Assembly (NCBI GenBank): GCA_910575075.1
Contig: CAJTCY010000006.1
Coordinates: 62,001-126,000, forward strand
Direction: 5' to 3'
DNA: 64,000 nucleotides
Source: Lachnospiraceae bacterium
GTDB lineage: Bacteria; Bacillota; Clostridia; Lachnospirales; Lachnospiraceae
The notes below the pieces were generated by a model that saw nothing but the letters and a program-made list of their open reading frames with translations, was not told where the DNA came from and did not search any database. Both the position numbers and the translations under genes were made by a program. Shown here piece after piece: positions 45,293 through 55,277 of the stretch. Every line of letters begins with the position of its first letter. Position 1 is the first letter of the stretch.

Positions 45293-47878
45293 ATGAATAT
45301 TCAAAAATTTACACAGAAATCCGTGGAAGCTATCAATGGATGTGAGAAACTTGCGTACGAATATGGGAATCAGGAAATAGAGCAGGAGCATCTCCTGGTT
45401 TCTCTGCTGCTGCAGGAAGAAGGGCTGATTCCAAAGCTTATTGAGAAGATGGAGATTAATAAAGAACATTTTATTCAGAATGCACAGAACCATCTGGCAA
45501 AAAGAGTAAAAGTTTCTGGCGGACAAATTTATATGGGGCAGAATCTCAATAAAGTATTAGTGAGCGCCGAGGATGAGGCAAAGAAAATGGGAGACGAATA
45601 TGTGTCTGTGGAACATTTATTCTTGACCTTGCTCAAATATCCCAATCAGGGATTGAAAGAGATTTTCAAGGAATATGGGATTACCAGAGAACGGTTTCTG
45701 CAGGCGCTTGCCACAGTCAGGGGAAATCAGAAAGTGGTTTCAGATAATCCAGAGGCCACCTACGATACGCTGGCAAAATACGGCTATGATATGGTAGAAC
45801 GTGCCAGAGACCAGAAATTAGATCCTGTGATTGGCCGTGATAACGAGATCCGCAATGTCGTCCGTATTTTGTCAAGAAAAACCAAGAACAATCCGGTACT
45901 TATCGGAGAGCCGGGCGTGGGAAAAACAGCAGTAGTAGAAGGGCTGGCACAGCGGATTGTGCGGGGAGATGTTCCAGAAGGCCTGAAAGATAAGCGTCTC
46001 TTTGCACTGGATATGGGAGCTTTGGTGGCAGGAGCAAAATACCGCGGAGAATTTGAAGAGCGTTTAAAGGCAGTTTTAGATGAGATTAAGAGCAGTGATG
46101 GTCAGATTATTCTGTTTATTGATGAATTGCATACCATAGTGGGCGCAGGCAAAACAGAGGGAGCTATGGATGCTGGACAGTTGTTAAAGCCTATGCTTGC
46201 CAGAGGGGAACTTCACTGCATTGGCGCAACCACTCTCGATGAATATCGGGAATATGTGGAGAAGGATGCTGCGTTGGAACGGAGATTTCAACCAGTACAT
46301 GTAGAAGAGCCTACTGTGGAGGACACGATCTCTATTCTGCGCGGCCTCAAAGACCGTTACGAGGTGTTTCATGGAGTGAAAATTGCAGACGGCGCTCTGG
46401 TGTCAGCAGCTATGCTGTCCAACCGGTATATCAGTGACCGTTTCCTGCCAGATAAGGCGATTGACCTGGTGGATGAAGCATGTGCACTGATTAAAACAGA
46501 GCTGGATTCTATGCCTGCAGAGCTTGATGAGCTGCAGCGAAGAGTGATGCAGATGGAAATTGAAGAGGCAGCGCTGAAAAAAGAAGAGGACCGTTTGAGT
46601 AAAGACAGGCTTGAGGCTTTGCAGAAAGAGCTGGCGGACCTTAAAAATGATTTTCAGACTAAAAAGGCACAGTGGGATAATGAGAAAAAATCTGTGGAAA
46701 AAGTACAGAAGCTGAGAGAAGAACTAGAGGCGATCAATAATGAAATCGCTATGGCACAGCAGAGTTATGATCTGGAAAAGGCAGCAGAACTTCAGTACGG
46801 CAGGAAACCAGAACTGCAGCGCCAGTTGGAGATTGAAGAAGAACAGGTAAAAAATAAGGATTTAAGCCTGGTACATGAAAATGTCAGTGAAGAAGAAATT
46901 GCCAGAATTATTTCCAGGTGGACAGGAATCCCGGTGGCAAAGCTTACAGAAAGTGAACGGAATAAGACCCTGCATCTGGACGAAGAACTTCACAAACGTG
47001 TAATTGGCCAGGAAGAAGGGGTTACTAAGGTTACAGAAGCAATAATCCGTTCCAAAGCAGGCATCAAAGACCCCAGCAAGCCGATTGGCTCTTTTCTGTT
47101 TCTGGGACCGACTGGTGTGGGAAAGACAGAACTTGCCAAGGCGCTTGCAGCCAGTCTTTTCGATGATGAAAATAATATGGTACGAATTGATATGAGTGAA
47201 TATATGGAGAAGTATTCCGTTTCCCGTTTGATCGGAGCGCCTCCCGGATATGTGGGCTACGAGGAGGGCGGACAGCTCACAGAGGCGGTGCGCAGAAAAC
47301 CGTATTCTGTGGTGCTGTTTGATGAAGTGGAGAAAGCACATCCAGATGTATTCAATGTGCTGCTACAGGTGCTAGATGATGGAAGAATTACAGATTCTCA
47401 GGGCCGAACTGTCGATTTCAAGAATACGATTCTGATTATGACCTCCAATTTAGGTTCTTCCTATTTACTGGAAGGAATTGAAGAAAACGGAGAGATTTCA
47501 CCTAAGTGTGAAGAGGCAGTTATGAATGAACTTCGAGACAGTTTTCGCCCAGAATTTTTAAACCGTCTGGATGAAATAATATTGTTTAAGCCTCTGACCA
47601 AAGAAAACATTGGCGGTATTATCTATCTTCTGATGGCAGATTTGAACAAACGTCTGACAGAACGGGAGATTTCTGTGGAATTAAGCCCGTCAGCAGAGCA
47701 GTTTGTTGTGGACAATGGTTATGACCCAGTGTACGGTGCAAGACCGTTGAAACGATATCTGCAGAAAACAGTAGAGACTCTTGCGGCGAAACTGATTCTA
47801 TCAGATAAGGCCGGTGCGGGAGACGTTATTTTGATTGATGTGGAAAATGAAACTTTGACAGCAAAATGTAAAAAATAA
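45293..47878 (+). CDS. clpB: ATP-dependent chaperone ClpB
   Basis: 861 residues, the full ClpB layout: N domain with two repeats ([27 protein letters not shown]), NBD1 with Walker A GEPGVGKT (205-212) and [12 protein letters not shown], the long coiled middle domain (~400-520) with [21 protein letters not shown]2 with GPTGVGKT (605-612), [13 protein letters not shown] and the C-terminal [11 protein letters not shown]. It lacks the IGF/IGL ClpP-binding loop, so it is a disaggregase working with DnaK. GGAAGGAGG precedes the ATG. Heat control through CIRCE/HrcA is indicated. Confidence 0.97.
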   Translation: MNIQKFTQKSVEAINGCEKLAYEYGNQEIEQEHLLVSLLLQEEGLIPKLIEKMEINKEHFIQNAQNHLAKRVKVSGGQIYMGQNLNKVLVSAEDEAKKMGDEYVSVEHLFLTLLKYPNQGLKEIFKEYGITRERFLQALATVRGNQKVVSDNPEATYDTLAKYGYDMVERARDQKLDPVIGRDNEIRNVVRILSRKTKNNPVLIGEPGVGKTAVVEGLAQRIVRGDVPEGLKDKRLFALDMGALVAGAKYRGEFEERLKAVLDEIKSSDGQIILFIDELHTIVGAGKTEGAMDAGQLLKPMLARGELHCIGATTLDEYREYVEKDAALERRFQPVHVEEPTVEDTISILRGLKDRYEVFHGVKIADGALVSAAMLSNRYISDRFLPDKAIDLVDEACALIKTELDSMPAELDELQRRVMQMEIEEAALKKEEDRLSKDRLEALQKELADLKNDFQTKKAQWDNEKKSVEKVQKLREELEAINNEIAMAQQSYDLEKAAELQYGRKPELQRQLEIEEEQVKNKDLSLVHENVSEEEIARIISRWTGIPVAKLTESERNKTLHLDEELHKRVIGQEEGVTKVTEAIIRSKAGIKDPSKPIGSFLFLGPTGVGKTELAKALAASLFDDENNMVRIDMSEYMEKYSVSRLIGAPPGYVGYEEGGQLTEAVRRKPYSVVLFDEVEKAHPDVFNVLLQVLDDGRITDSQGRTVDFKNTILIMTSNLGSSYLLEGIEENGEISPKCEEAVMNELRDSFRPEFLNRLDEIILFKPLTKENIGGIIYLLMADLNKRLTEREISVELSPSAEQFVVDNGYDPVYGARPLKRYLQKTVETLAAKLILSDKAGAGDVILIDVENETLTAKCKK

Positions 47879-47993
47879 ATCTCTATGGGCAGATTAGAGT
47901 GTGTTTGAAAGTATCCTTTGGATAAAAGATGCAACATATAATACAACCTTTTCATCATATATTGCATAGAAGTATCTGCGGAGTATAGGATGA

Positions 47994-48818
47994 ATGAAGG
48001 AAGAAAAGATTTGGAAGCGAATTTGGAAAAGTTACAGAAAACTGCATTTCTGGAGAAAATGCCTGGTGTTTGATCTGCTCTGTGTCTGTATAGCAGGAGG
48101 GATTGCTGTTTGCGGGGTTGGAAACGGACAAATCCTGCAAAAGCAGATAATCGCGGTACTCAAAGGGCAGGAAGACACCAGGAGCGCTTCAGCCAGAAGC
48201 CAGGGAGATACTGGGGAAGCAGAGGGGGGAGAGGCAGGAGAAGCATTTGAAGAACAGGGCGAGAAGAAGAAAGTTGCCCTGACCTTTGATGACGGCCCGC
48301 ATCCTGAGTATACACCCAAGATGCTGGCAGCGTTAAAGGAAAAGAATGTAAAAGCAACTTTTTTTCTGCTGGGAGAGGAAGTGGAAAAACATCCGGAAAT
48401 TGTAAAGCAGATTCATGAGGAAGGGCATGTAATTGGAAATCATTCTTATAAGCATGAACAGCTGAGTAAACTGACCATGGAGCAGGCATGCGAACAGGTG
48501 GACCGCACCAACAGGCTGATTTATGATATTACTGGAGTATATCCGTCTTATTTGCGCCCGCCGTTTGGGGACTGGCATGAAAAATTAGACTGTGAAGTAA
48601 ATATGGTAGAAGTACTCTGGGATGTAGACACTCTGGACTGGTCCAGCAAAAATCACGCCCAGATTGTGGATAAAGTTTTAAAAAATGTTCAGGAAAATAA
48701 TATCATTCTAATGCATGACGGTTATGAAACGTCAGTGACTGCGGCAAAAGAAATTATAGATACTCTCAAGAAGCAGGGATATGAGTTCGTAACTGTGGAT
48801 GAGATTTTATTTGACTGA
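47994..48818 (+). CDS. Membrane-anchored polysaccharide deacetylase (NodB domain)
   Basis: 274 residues. One N-terminal membrane segment (~23-42) and a Glu/Gly-rich linker (~60-90) lead to a NodB domain: TFDDGPH (97-103) with the catalytic Asp and metal Asp, HSYKH with the metal histidines, RPPFG, a WDVDTLDW block and ILMHD with the catalytic His. All five motifs are intact. It likely removes acetyl groups from peptidoglycan GlcNAc or MurNAc at the cell surface. The ribosome site is poor (AGGA close to ATG). Confidence 0.93.
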   Translation: MKEEKIWKRIWKSYRKLHFWRKCLVFDLLCVCIAGGIAVCGVGNGQILQKQIIAVLKGQEDTRSASARSQGDTGEAEGGEAGEAFEEQGEKKKVALTFDDGPHPEYTPKMLAALKEKNVKATFFLLGEEVEKHPEIVKQIHEEGHVIGNHSYKHEQLSKLTMEQACEQVDRTNRLIYDITGVYPSYLRPPFGDWHEKLDCEVNMVEVLWDVDTLDWSSKNHAQIVDKVLKNVQENNIILMHDGYETSVTAAKEIIDTLKKQGYEFVTVDEILFD

Positions 48819-48961
48819 AAAACTTTGGAGGTATGTAATGGCAGAATATAAAATCAGATAGTTTAATATCAAAACAGCATAGAACATTTTCAGACCCGCA
48901 GATATAGACGAATCTTAAGGATCATGGTATCATCTTTAGAGAAAATATTAAGGAGGATTCC

Positions 48962-50290
48962 ATGGATTTATTTGAATATATGAGAGAGCAGAAGCAGGAA
49001 AAGGAATCGCCGCTGGCCAGCCGGCTGCGTCCCACAAGGCTGGAAGAGGTTGCGGGACAGCAGCATATCATCGGAAAAGGCAAGCTGCTGTATCGTGCTA
49101 TTCTGGCAGATAAGCTTAGTTCAGTTATTTTTTATGGGCCGCCGGGAACAGGGAAGACTACTTTGGCAAAAGTGATTGCCAATACCACCAGTGCGGAATT
49201 TACCCAGATTAATGCCACTTCTGCCGGTAAAAAGGATATGGAGGAAATTGTTCAGCAGGCCAGAAATAATCAGGGAATGTACGGGAAGAAGACGATCCTT
49301 TTTATTGATGAGATTCATCGTTTTAATAAAGGCCAGCAGGATTATCTGCTGCCATTTGTAGAGGACGGGACAGTTACTTTGGTTGGGGCAACTACGGAAA
49401 ATCCATATTTTGAGGTAAATGGAGCGCTTTTGTCCCGTTCCATAATCTTTGAACTGAAGCCATTAGAAAAGGAAGAGATCCGCTCCATTTTGCAGCGTGC
49501 AGTCACAGACCAGGAGAAGGGGATGGGGGCTTATCATGTCCAGATAGAGGAAGATGCACTGGAATTTCTGGCAGATGCGGCAAACGGGGATGCCCGTGCT
49601 GCTCTGACGGCCGTTGAGCTGGGAGTTCTGACTACGCCCAGAGGGGAAGATGGCCAGATTCATATTACACTGGAGACGGCCTCAGAATGTATTCAGAAAC
49701 GTGTCATAAAATATGACAAGGCGGGGGACAATCACTATGACAACGTTTCTGCTTTTATTAAAAGTATGCGTGGCTCAGACCCGGATGCAGCTGTCTATTA
49801 TCTTGCGAAAATGCTGTATGCTGGAGAAGATATCAAATTTATTGCAAGACGCATTATGATTTGTGCTTCCGAAGATGTGGGAAATGCAGATCCCCAGGCT
49901 TTGACAGTAGCAGTCAGTGCAGCGCAGGCAGTGGAACGAATAGGGATGCCGGAGGCGCAGATTATTTTGTCTCATGCAGTGACTTATGTGGCAAGTGCGC
50001 CCAAGAGCAATGCATCATGTCTTGCCATTCAGCGTGCTATGGAGACGGTAAAGAATACAAGAACCAGTCCTGTTCCGGTTCACCTGCAGGATTCTCATTA
50101 TCATGGAGCTCACAGGCTGGGACATGGCGAGGGCTATCTTTATGCCCATGACTTTCCCAATCATTATGTAGAGCAGCAGTACCTTCCGGACGGCATGGCA
50201 GATATGAAGTTTTATGAGCCCACAGAAAATGGGTATGAAAAGCAGATACGTGATCATCTTTCTTTTTTAAAAAAAGGGAGCAAAGCCTGA
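48962..50290 (+). CDS. rarA: Replication-associated recombination protein A (RarA/MgsA)
   Basis: 442 residues: AAA+ domain with GPPGTGKTT (59-67), FIDEIHRFNKGQQD, LVGATTENPYFEVNGALLSRS (sensor region with Arg finger), lid, and the C-terminal tetramer domain ending in YHGAHRLGHGEGYLYAHDFP. It acts at stalled replication forks. AAGGAGG precedes the ATG. In the 143-base gap before it there is a 7-codon frame with its own GGAGG (ATG 48839), perhaps a relic or a leader. Confidence 0.96.
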   Translation: MDLFEYMREQKQEKESPLASRLRPTRLEEVAGQQHIIGKGKLLYRAILADKLSSVIFYGPPGTGKTTLAKVIANTTSAEFTQINATSAGKKDMEEIVQQARNNQGMYGKKTILFIDEIHRFNKGQQDYLLPFVEDGTVTLVGATTENPYFEVNGALLSRSIIFELKPLEKEEIRSILQRAVTDQEKGMGAYHVQIEEDALEFLADAANGDARAALTAVELGVLTTPRGEDGQIHITLETASECIQKRVIKYDKAGDNHYDNVSAFIKSMRGSDPDAAVYYLAKMLYAGEDIKFIARRIMICASEDVGNADPQALTVAVSAAQAVERIGMPEAQIILSHAVTYVASAPKSNASCLAIQRAMETVKNTRTSPVPVHLQDSHYHGAHRLGHGEGYLYAHDFPNHYVEQQYLPDGMADMKFYEPTENGYEKQIRDHLSFLKKGSKA

Positions 50291-50390
50291 GGGAATAGCG
50301 CCTTGCGTTTTTGGAAGAAAGACAGCAACTGTGATTTTACACATAAATTCCGTGATGTGCGGACAAATGTAAATTTGTGAAAGAAAAAGC

Positions 50391-50419
50391 TTTACAATCT
50401 CAGAGTGATGGTGCATAAT
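50391..50419 (+). promoter_or_regulatory. Promoter of the aminotransferase gene
   Basis: TTTACA (50391-50396), 17 bases, CATAAT (50414-50419), about 45 bases before the start codon. Confidence 0.6.
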
Positions 50420-50462
50420 AATTAAGGCTTTAAAACAATGAGAACTTCAGGAGGATGAAACA

Positions 50463-51749
50463 ATGCACTCATATCAGGAAATGAGCAAAGAAGAGTTATT
50501 ACAGGAAAAAGCAGAGCTGGAAGCAGCTTATAAGAAATATGCAGAGAGTGGACTGAAACTGGACATGTCCAGAGGCAAGCCTTCTGTGGAGCAGCTAAAC
50601 CTGTCTATGGGAATGATGGATGTGCTCAACAGCAGTACTGACCTGAAATGTGAGGACGGAACAGACTGCCGTAATTACGGTGTTTTAGACGGAATTCGGG
50701 AAGCTCAGGTATTACTGGGTGATATGATTGAATGCAATCCCGATAATATTATAATTTATGGAAATTCCAGCTTGAATGTTATGTATGATACAATTTCACG
50801 TTCTATGACCCATGGTGTGATGGGAAGCACCCCCTGGTGCAAACTGGATAAGGTCAAATTCTTATGCCCGGTCCCTGGCTATGACAGGCATTTTGCCATT
50901 ACAGAGTATTTTGGGATAGAGATGATTAATGTGCCAATGCTTCCTACTGGGCCAGATATGGATATGGTAGAGGAGTTGGTGAGCAGTGATCCGGCAATTA
51001 AGGGAATCTGGTGTGTGCCGAAATATTCCAATCCTCAGGGAATTACGTATTCTGCTGAGACAGTACGCCGTTTTGCAAGACTCAAGCCAGCGGCGGAGGA
51101 CTTCCGAATTTATTGGGATAATGCCTATGGCGTACATCATTTGTATGACCTTGACCAGGATCATCTGGTGGAGATCCTGGCAGAATGCAAGCGTGTGGGA
51201 AATCCTGATTTAGTATATAAATTCTGTTCTACTTCTAAAATCAGTTTTCCAGGTTCTGGAGTTGCTGCGATTGCAGCTTCAAAAAATAATCTGGTGGACA
51301 TAAAAAAGCAGCTTCAGATTCAGACCATCGGTCATGATAAAGTGAATCAGCTCCGTCATGTGCGGTTTTTCAAGGATATCTATGGAATGACAGAGCATAT
51401 GAAAAAGCATGCAGATATTTTAAGGCCAAAATTCGAAATGATTCTTGATACCTTTGAGCGTGAACTTGCAGGCAGAGATGCCGGAAGCTGGATTGCGCCT
51501 AAGGGAGGATATTTTATGGCCTTTGAGGCATTAGAAGGCTGTGCTAAGGCCATAGTTGCCAAGGCAAAAGAAGCAGGAGTTACCATGACGCCTGCAGGTG
51601 CGCCATATCCATATGGAAAGGATCCGAAAGACGCTACCATCCGCATTGCCCCTTCTTATCCCACTCTGGAAGAACTGAGAATGGCAACAGACATTTTTGT
51701 GACTTGTGTGAAGCTGGTGACGATCGATAAGGTTTTGGAGAATAAATAA
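50463..51749 (+). CDS. Class I aminotransferase, PF12897 (aspartate aminotransferase-like)
   Basis: 428 residues, PLP fold type I. Visible are LDMSRGKPS, the PLP-contacting GNSSLNVMYD, the CVPKYSNPQG motif, YWDNAYGVHHLYD with the PLP Asp, and the Schiff-base Lys in CSTSKISFPGSG. The C-terminus has IRIAPSYP, where the Arg binds the substrate carboxylate. The sequence fits the family annotated as aspartate aminotransferase in Clostridia, linking amino-acid and oxo-acid pools. AGGAGG precedes the ATG. It is a single gene with its own promoter and terminator. Confidence 0.88.
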   Translation: MHSYQEMSKEELLQEKAELEAAYKKYAESGLKLDMSRGKPSVEQLNLSMGMMDVLNSSTDLKCEDGTDCRNYGVLDGIREAQVLLGDMIECNPDNIIIYGNSSLNVMYDTISRSMTHGVMGSTPWCKLDKVKFLCPVPGYDRHFAITEYFGIEMINVPMLPTGPDMDMVEELVSSDPAIKGIWCVPKYSNPQGITYSAETVRRFARLKPAAEDFRIYWDNAYGVHHLYDLDQDHLVEILAECKRVGNPDLVYKFCSTSKISFPGSGVAAIAASKNNLVDIKKQLQIQTIGHDKVNQLRHVRFFKDIYGMTEHMKKHADILRPKFEMILDTFERELAGRDAGSWIAPKGGYFMAFEALEGCAKAIVAKAKEAGVTMTPAGAPYPYGKDPKDATIRIAPSYPTLEELRMATDIFVTCVKLVTIDKVLENK

Positions 51750-51780
51750 TGCTCCAGTAATTGGTAAACATAGTAAGAAG

Positions 51781-51823
51781 ACAGCCGGAATTTGTGGGGA
51801 CCCATAAATTGTGGCTGTTTTTG
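51781..51823 (+). terminator. Terminator of the aminotransferase gene
   Basis: ACAGCC (51781-51786) pairs with GGCTGT (51813-51818) outside an inner AATTTGTGGG/CCCATAAATT stem, and T5 follows. Confidence 0.85.
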
Positions 51824-51832
51824 CGGAAAAAT

Positions 51833-52070
51833 AGTACTAAAGGCTTCTTTAGTACCAGAAAATATGGTATAATAGCAAGAGCTATTATACGCGCAAGAGT
51901 GCGCATAGTTTACCATGCCATGATGCGGAGCATATGGCATAATATCGTCAGATATGATAACGCCGGAAGCAGAGCGGCATAGTTGGCCATAGCGAAACAG
52001 CAGTTGAGCCAATCATGGTATGCTATGGCATAAGAATGGATTCTGATGCCTTTTATGGAGAGCAGGGATG
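51833..52070. repeat. Chain of small palindromes before relQ
   Basis: Successive perfect hairpins: AGTACTAAAG/CTTTAGTAC (51833-51855), GTATAATAGC/GCTATTATAC (51867-51890), GCGCA/TGCGC (51891-51904). These are followed by further CATGG/CCATG and GCCATAG/CTATGGC pairs up to about 52030. The second palindrome contains TATAAT. No protein is readable. It may be a structured leader, an operator array or a repeated element. Confidence 0.5.
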
Positions 52071-52104
52071 CAGAGCTGAAAATTGACAGAAGGAAGGAAG
52101 TATT

Positions 52105-52758
52105 ATGGATTTTGCCCAAAAATTTAATGAAGGTGTGAATAGTTGGGAGACAGTGATTTTTTTATACAATTCAGCCCTGAAAGAGGTAGGAACCAAACTT
52201 GAGATTTTAAATGATGAATTTTGCCATATACATAATTACAATCCCATTGAATATATTAAATCCAGAATTAAAACGCCGGAAAGTATCGTAAAAAAATTGA
52301 AAAGGAACAATTATGAGAGTACGATTGATAATATGGTCAATCATGTAAATGATATTGCGGGAATTCGGCTGGTCTGCTCATTTACGTCTGATATATACAG
52401 GCTTGCGGAGATGATTGGAAGGCAGAATGACCTGACAGTGGTATCCGTGAAGGACTATATCAGGCATCCGAAAGAAAGCGGCTACAAGAGTTATCATATG
52501 CTGGTTACAGTGCCGATATTTTTAACAGACCGTGTGATTGACACGAAGGTGGAGATTCAGATTCGAACCATTGCTATGGACTTCTGGGCCAGCCTGGAGC
52601 ATAAGATCTATTATAAATTTGAAGGGGACGCTCCAGGATATATCAGCCGGGATCTGCAGGAGTGCGCTGGGATTGTATCTATGTTGGACGCAAAAATGCT
52701 CTCCTTAAATGAGGCGATTCTGCAGGCGAAAGAAGAACAAGAGGAAGAACAAGAATGA
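52105..52758 (+). CDS. relQ: Small alarmone synthetase, RelQ type
   Basis: 217 residues, a synthetase domain without hydrolase or TGS parts. Motifs: YIKSRIKTPESIVKKL, NDIAGIRLVCSF, the substrate loop HPKESGYKSYHM, VEIQIRT with the catalytic Glu, and MDFWASLEHKIYY. It makes (p)ppGpp and related alarmones from ATP and GDP/GTP/GMP. The acidic Glu-rich tail ends in an ATGA overlap with the next gene, so both are translated together. GGAAGGAAG precedes the ATG. Confidence 0.93.
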   Translation: MDFAQKFNEGVNSWETVIFLYNSALKEVGTKLEILNDEFCHIHNYNPIEYIKSRIKTPESIVKKLKRNNYESTIDNMVNHVNDIAGIRLVCSFTSDIYRLAEMIGRQNDLTVVSVKDYIRHPKESGYKSYHMLVTVPIFLTDRVIDTKVEIQIRTIAMDFWASLEHKIYYKFEGDAPGYISRDLQECAGIVSMLDAKMLSLNEAILQAKEEQEEEQE

Positions 52759-53594
52759 TAAAAGTAAGCATTTTAACAGAGAATACAGTTTATAAACGAG
52801 GATTTCTGGGTGAACATGGTCTATCTCTGCTGATTGAAACGAAGGGAAAAAGATATCTGTTTGATACAGGGCAGAGCCGGGTTTTTCTGCATAACGCTGA
52901 CATGCTTCACCTGCCGCTGGAGAATTTGGATGGAATTATACTGAGCCATGGACATTATGACCATTGCGGAGGAATGGGGTACGTGCAATGTCTGGGGACA
53001 AAGGTTCCGGTCTATGTTCAGCAGAAGGCATTTGAAAAAAAGTATACAGAGAATCCCCAGACAGGAGAATTACGGTATATCGGCATGGAGGATGCGTCAG
53101 AATGGAAAAAAAGTCAGCAGCTCAATCTGCTCTCAGAATCGTGTACTCAAATTAGTGAAGGGTTTTATCTCTTGTCAGACATTACGTATACCACAGAGTT
53201 TGAACCAAATTCAGGTGGATTCTGGCGGGAAGTCTGCAAAGAACAAGGACCAGAATTGATGGCAGATACTATGGAAGATGAACAGATTCTGGTGGTAGAA
53301 AGTTCAAAAGGGCTGTGTGTGTTTGCAGGCTGTGCCCATCCTGGCATTATAAATTGCCTGCATTATGCGCAGTCTGCATTTCCAGGGAAACATATTCACA
53401 GCCTTATAGCGGGAATGCATTTAAAGGGCAGCGGCAGACAGCGGATTATACAGACCGTTCAGGCACTGCAGAATTTGGATATTGATAAGGTGATTCCGCT
53501 GCATTGTACAGGTATCCGCGCTATTGGGATGATAAAAGAAGCGTTGGGAGAACGGTGCATTCTGGCGGAGGCAGGAAAACAGATAGAAATTTAA
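52755..53594 (+). CDS. MBL-fold metallohydrolase
   Basis: 279 residues. The metal motif is LSHGHYDHCGG (HxHxDH), with FAGCAHPGIIN and the closing PLHCTG supplying the later histidines. It belongs to the group annotated as dihydropterin-(ribofuranosyl)aminobenzene-phosphate synthase-like, whose bacterial role is unknown. No signal peptide. The start overlaps the relQ stop by four bases. Confidence 0.88.
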   Translation: MIKVSILTENTVYKRGFLGEHGLSLLIETKGKRYLFDTGQSRVFLHNADMLHLPLENLDGIILSHGHYDHCGGMGYVQCLGTKVPVYVQQKAFEKKYTENPQTGELRYIGMEDASEWKKSQQLNLLSESCTQISEGFYLLSDITYTTEFEPNSGGFWREVCKEQGPELMADTMEDEQILVVESSKGLCVFAGCAHPGIINCLHYAQSAFPGKHIHSLIAGMHLKGSGRQRIIQTVQALQNLDIDKVIPLHCTGIRAIGMIKEALGERCILAEAGKQIEI

Positions 53595-53612
53595 ACACAT
53601 CTGGAGGATAAA

Positions 53613-55277
53613 ATGAAACAGAAAAAGAGTTTGATGTATGTATTTTTGGAAGGGTCGGCGGCATTGTATGCAATTATGATGCTGGTTCTTTTTCCATTGT
53701 TTTATGCAAATAATTTTATTGATATTTCCACAGCAAAGCTTTCTTTTTTTCGAGTGTGTTCCATAGGATTGCCGCTGCTGATTTTTATGTTTGCGGGAAT
53801 GGGATGGCTGCAGAAGTATAAGGAATCTGTACAGCAGAAAGGGAAAAATCACAAGAAAAAAGGAAAAACAGCGCCCAGGCAGGAGACGGCTGCGATGACA
53901 AAGGGAGAAGCAGTTAAAAAATGGCTGTCAGAAATATCTGTGCCAGGATGGTTTGCATTGGTTTTTACTGTCGGGGTCTGTATTGCTACCATCTTTTCTG
54001 CAAACCCCCTGGAATCCTGGCAGGGACTGGGGGGCAGAAAACTGGGACTGCAGGTTTTTTTGCTCTGCGTAGTTTCTTATGTACTGCTGGGAAAATATTT
54101 AAGGCCCGGAAAATGGCTGATATGGACATTTTTTGCAGGAAACTCTATTGTATGTGCGCTTGCTGTTTTGAATTTCTGGGCAGTAGATCCCTTAGGGATG
54201 TATGAAAATCTCGTGAAGGAACAGTATGATATGTTTATCAGTACCATAGGAAATGTCAATGCATGTTCCAGTTATCTGTGTATGGTTGTTCCGGCAGCCA
54301 TGGCGGTGTATATGGTGGTGAAAACAAAGGCGCTGCGGGCAGCCGCAGCTGTTTTTCTGGTATTGGGATTCTGGACCTGTTATTGTACGGTGAGTGAGAG
54401 CTGGCTGCTGGGAGTCGGAGCAGCGTTTCTGGTATTGCTTTGGTTTGCAATGAGCAATAATGAATATATGCAGCGTTTTCTGGAAATTTTCGGACTGTTC
54501 TGGCTGGCGAGCCTGCTGATGAAGATTTCCTGTTTCATTGGTTCCGGAGCGGGCTCACAGAGTTTGATGTTTCTGAAATTTTATGCAAACAAAGTGCAGA
54601 AGGACATTGTCTTGAATGGATATCTGCTGGCAGCAGAGGGTATACTGATTGCAGGAGGAATGCTTCTGATAAGAAGCAGAAAAAAGAGACAGAAAGAACT
54701 GCCCAGCCGTTTGCTGAGAATTTGTGTGTTTGGCGTTCTTGCTGTGATAGCAGGATTTGGAATTGTTTGTCTGATAGCGGCAAATGTAAAACAAGAAGAC
54801 TGGCAAGGGACGTTTGCATTTCTGAATAAATTGAAAATAAAGGATAACTTTGGCAGCAGCAGAGGATATATCTGGAAAATAACGGTCAAGGGCTGGGCAG
54901 GACTGCCTTTATGGGATAAAATTACAGGTTATGGCCTGAACTGTTACAATATGTTTATCGAACAATATGGCGGAGAAGGCGTTGCATCTGCATTTGGAGG
55001 AGCAAAACTGGTGGATGCGCATAATGAACTGATGCAGTTTATGACAACCACAGGGGTGTTAGGTACGGTCGGATATTTTGGGCTTTTAATCGGAACTGCA
55101 GTCAGAACGGCAAAAAAATATATCCAGAAGCCGATTATGATGTTAGGAGCGGCAGTGATATGCGGTTATCTGGCACAGGGGATTGTAAATAATCCCACAG
55201 CTTTTCTTACTCCGTATCTGTTTCTGGCGCTTGGAATTATAAAGAGTCTGGAGAACTTGGAAAATGTCGAAAAATAA
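53613..55277 (+). CDS. O-antigen ligase/polymerase-like membrane protein
   Basis: 554 residues with about 12 membrane segments. A basic cytoplasmic loop (~residues 70-105, KGKNHKKKGK) follows the first two. The large outer loop near residues 405-470 holds SSRGYIWKITVKGW and DAHNELMQF, as in Wzy_C-type O-antigen ligases and polymerases. In a Gram-positive it may join or polymerise a surface glycan. It lies 18 bases after the MBL gene and overlaps the ThrE gene by 14 bases. Confidence 0.82.
   Translation: MKQKKSLMYVFLEGSAALYAIMMLVLFPLFYANNFIDISTAKLSFFRVCSIGLPLLIFMFAGMGWLQKYKESVQQKGKNHKKKGKTAPRQETAAMTKGEAVKKWLSEISVPGWFALVFTVGVCIATIFSANPLESWQGLGGRKLGLQVFLLCVVSYVLLGKYLRPGKWLIWTFFAGNSIVCALAVLNFWAVDPLGMYENLVKEQYDMFISTIGNVNACSSYLCMVVPAAMAVYMVVKTKALRAAAAVFLVLGFWTCYCTVSESWLLGVGAAFLVLLWFAMSNNEYMQRFLEIFGLFWLASLLMKISCFIGSGAGSQSLMFLKFYANKVQKDIVLNGYLLAAEGILIAGGMLLIRSRKKRQKELPSRLLRICVFGVLAVIAGFGIVCLIAANVKQEDWQGTFAFLNKLKIKDNFGSSRGYIWKITVKGWAGLPLWDKITGYGLNCYNMFIEQYGGEGVASAFGGAKLVDAHNELMQFMTTTGVLGTVGYFGLLIGTAVRTAKKYIQKPIMMLGAAVICGYLAQGIVNNPTAFLTPYLFLALGIIKSLENLENVEK

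Noticed and set aside
48839-48862. 7-codon gene with GGAGG before rarA
   Set aside because: Too short to support as a gene; no attenuator structure is visible.
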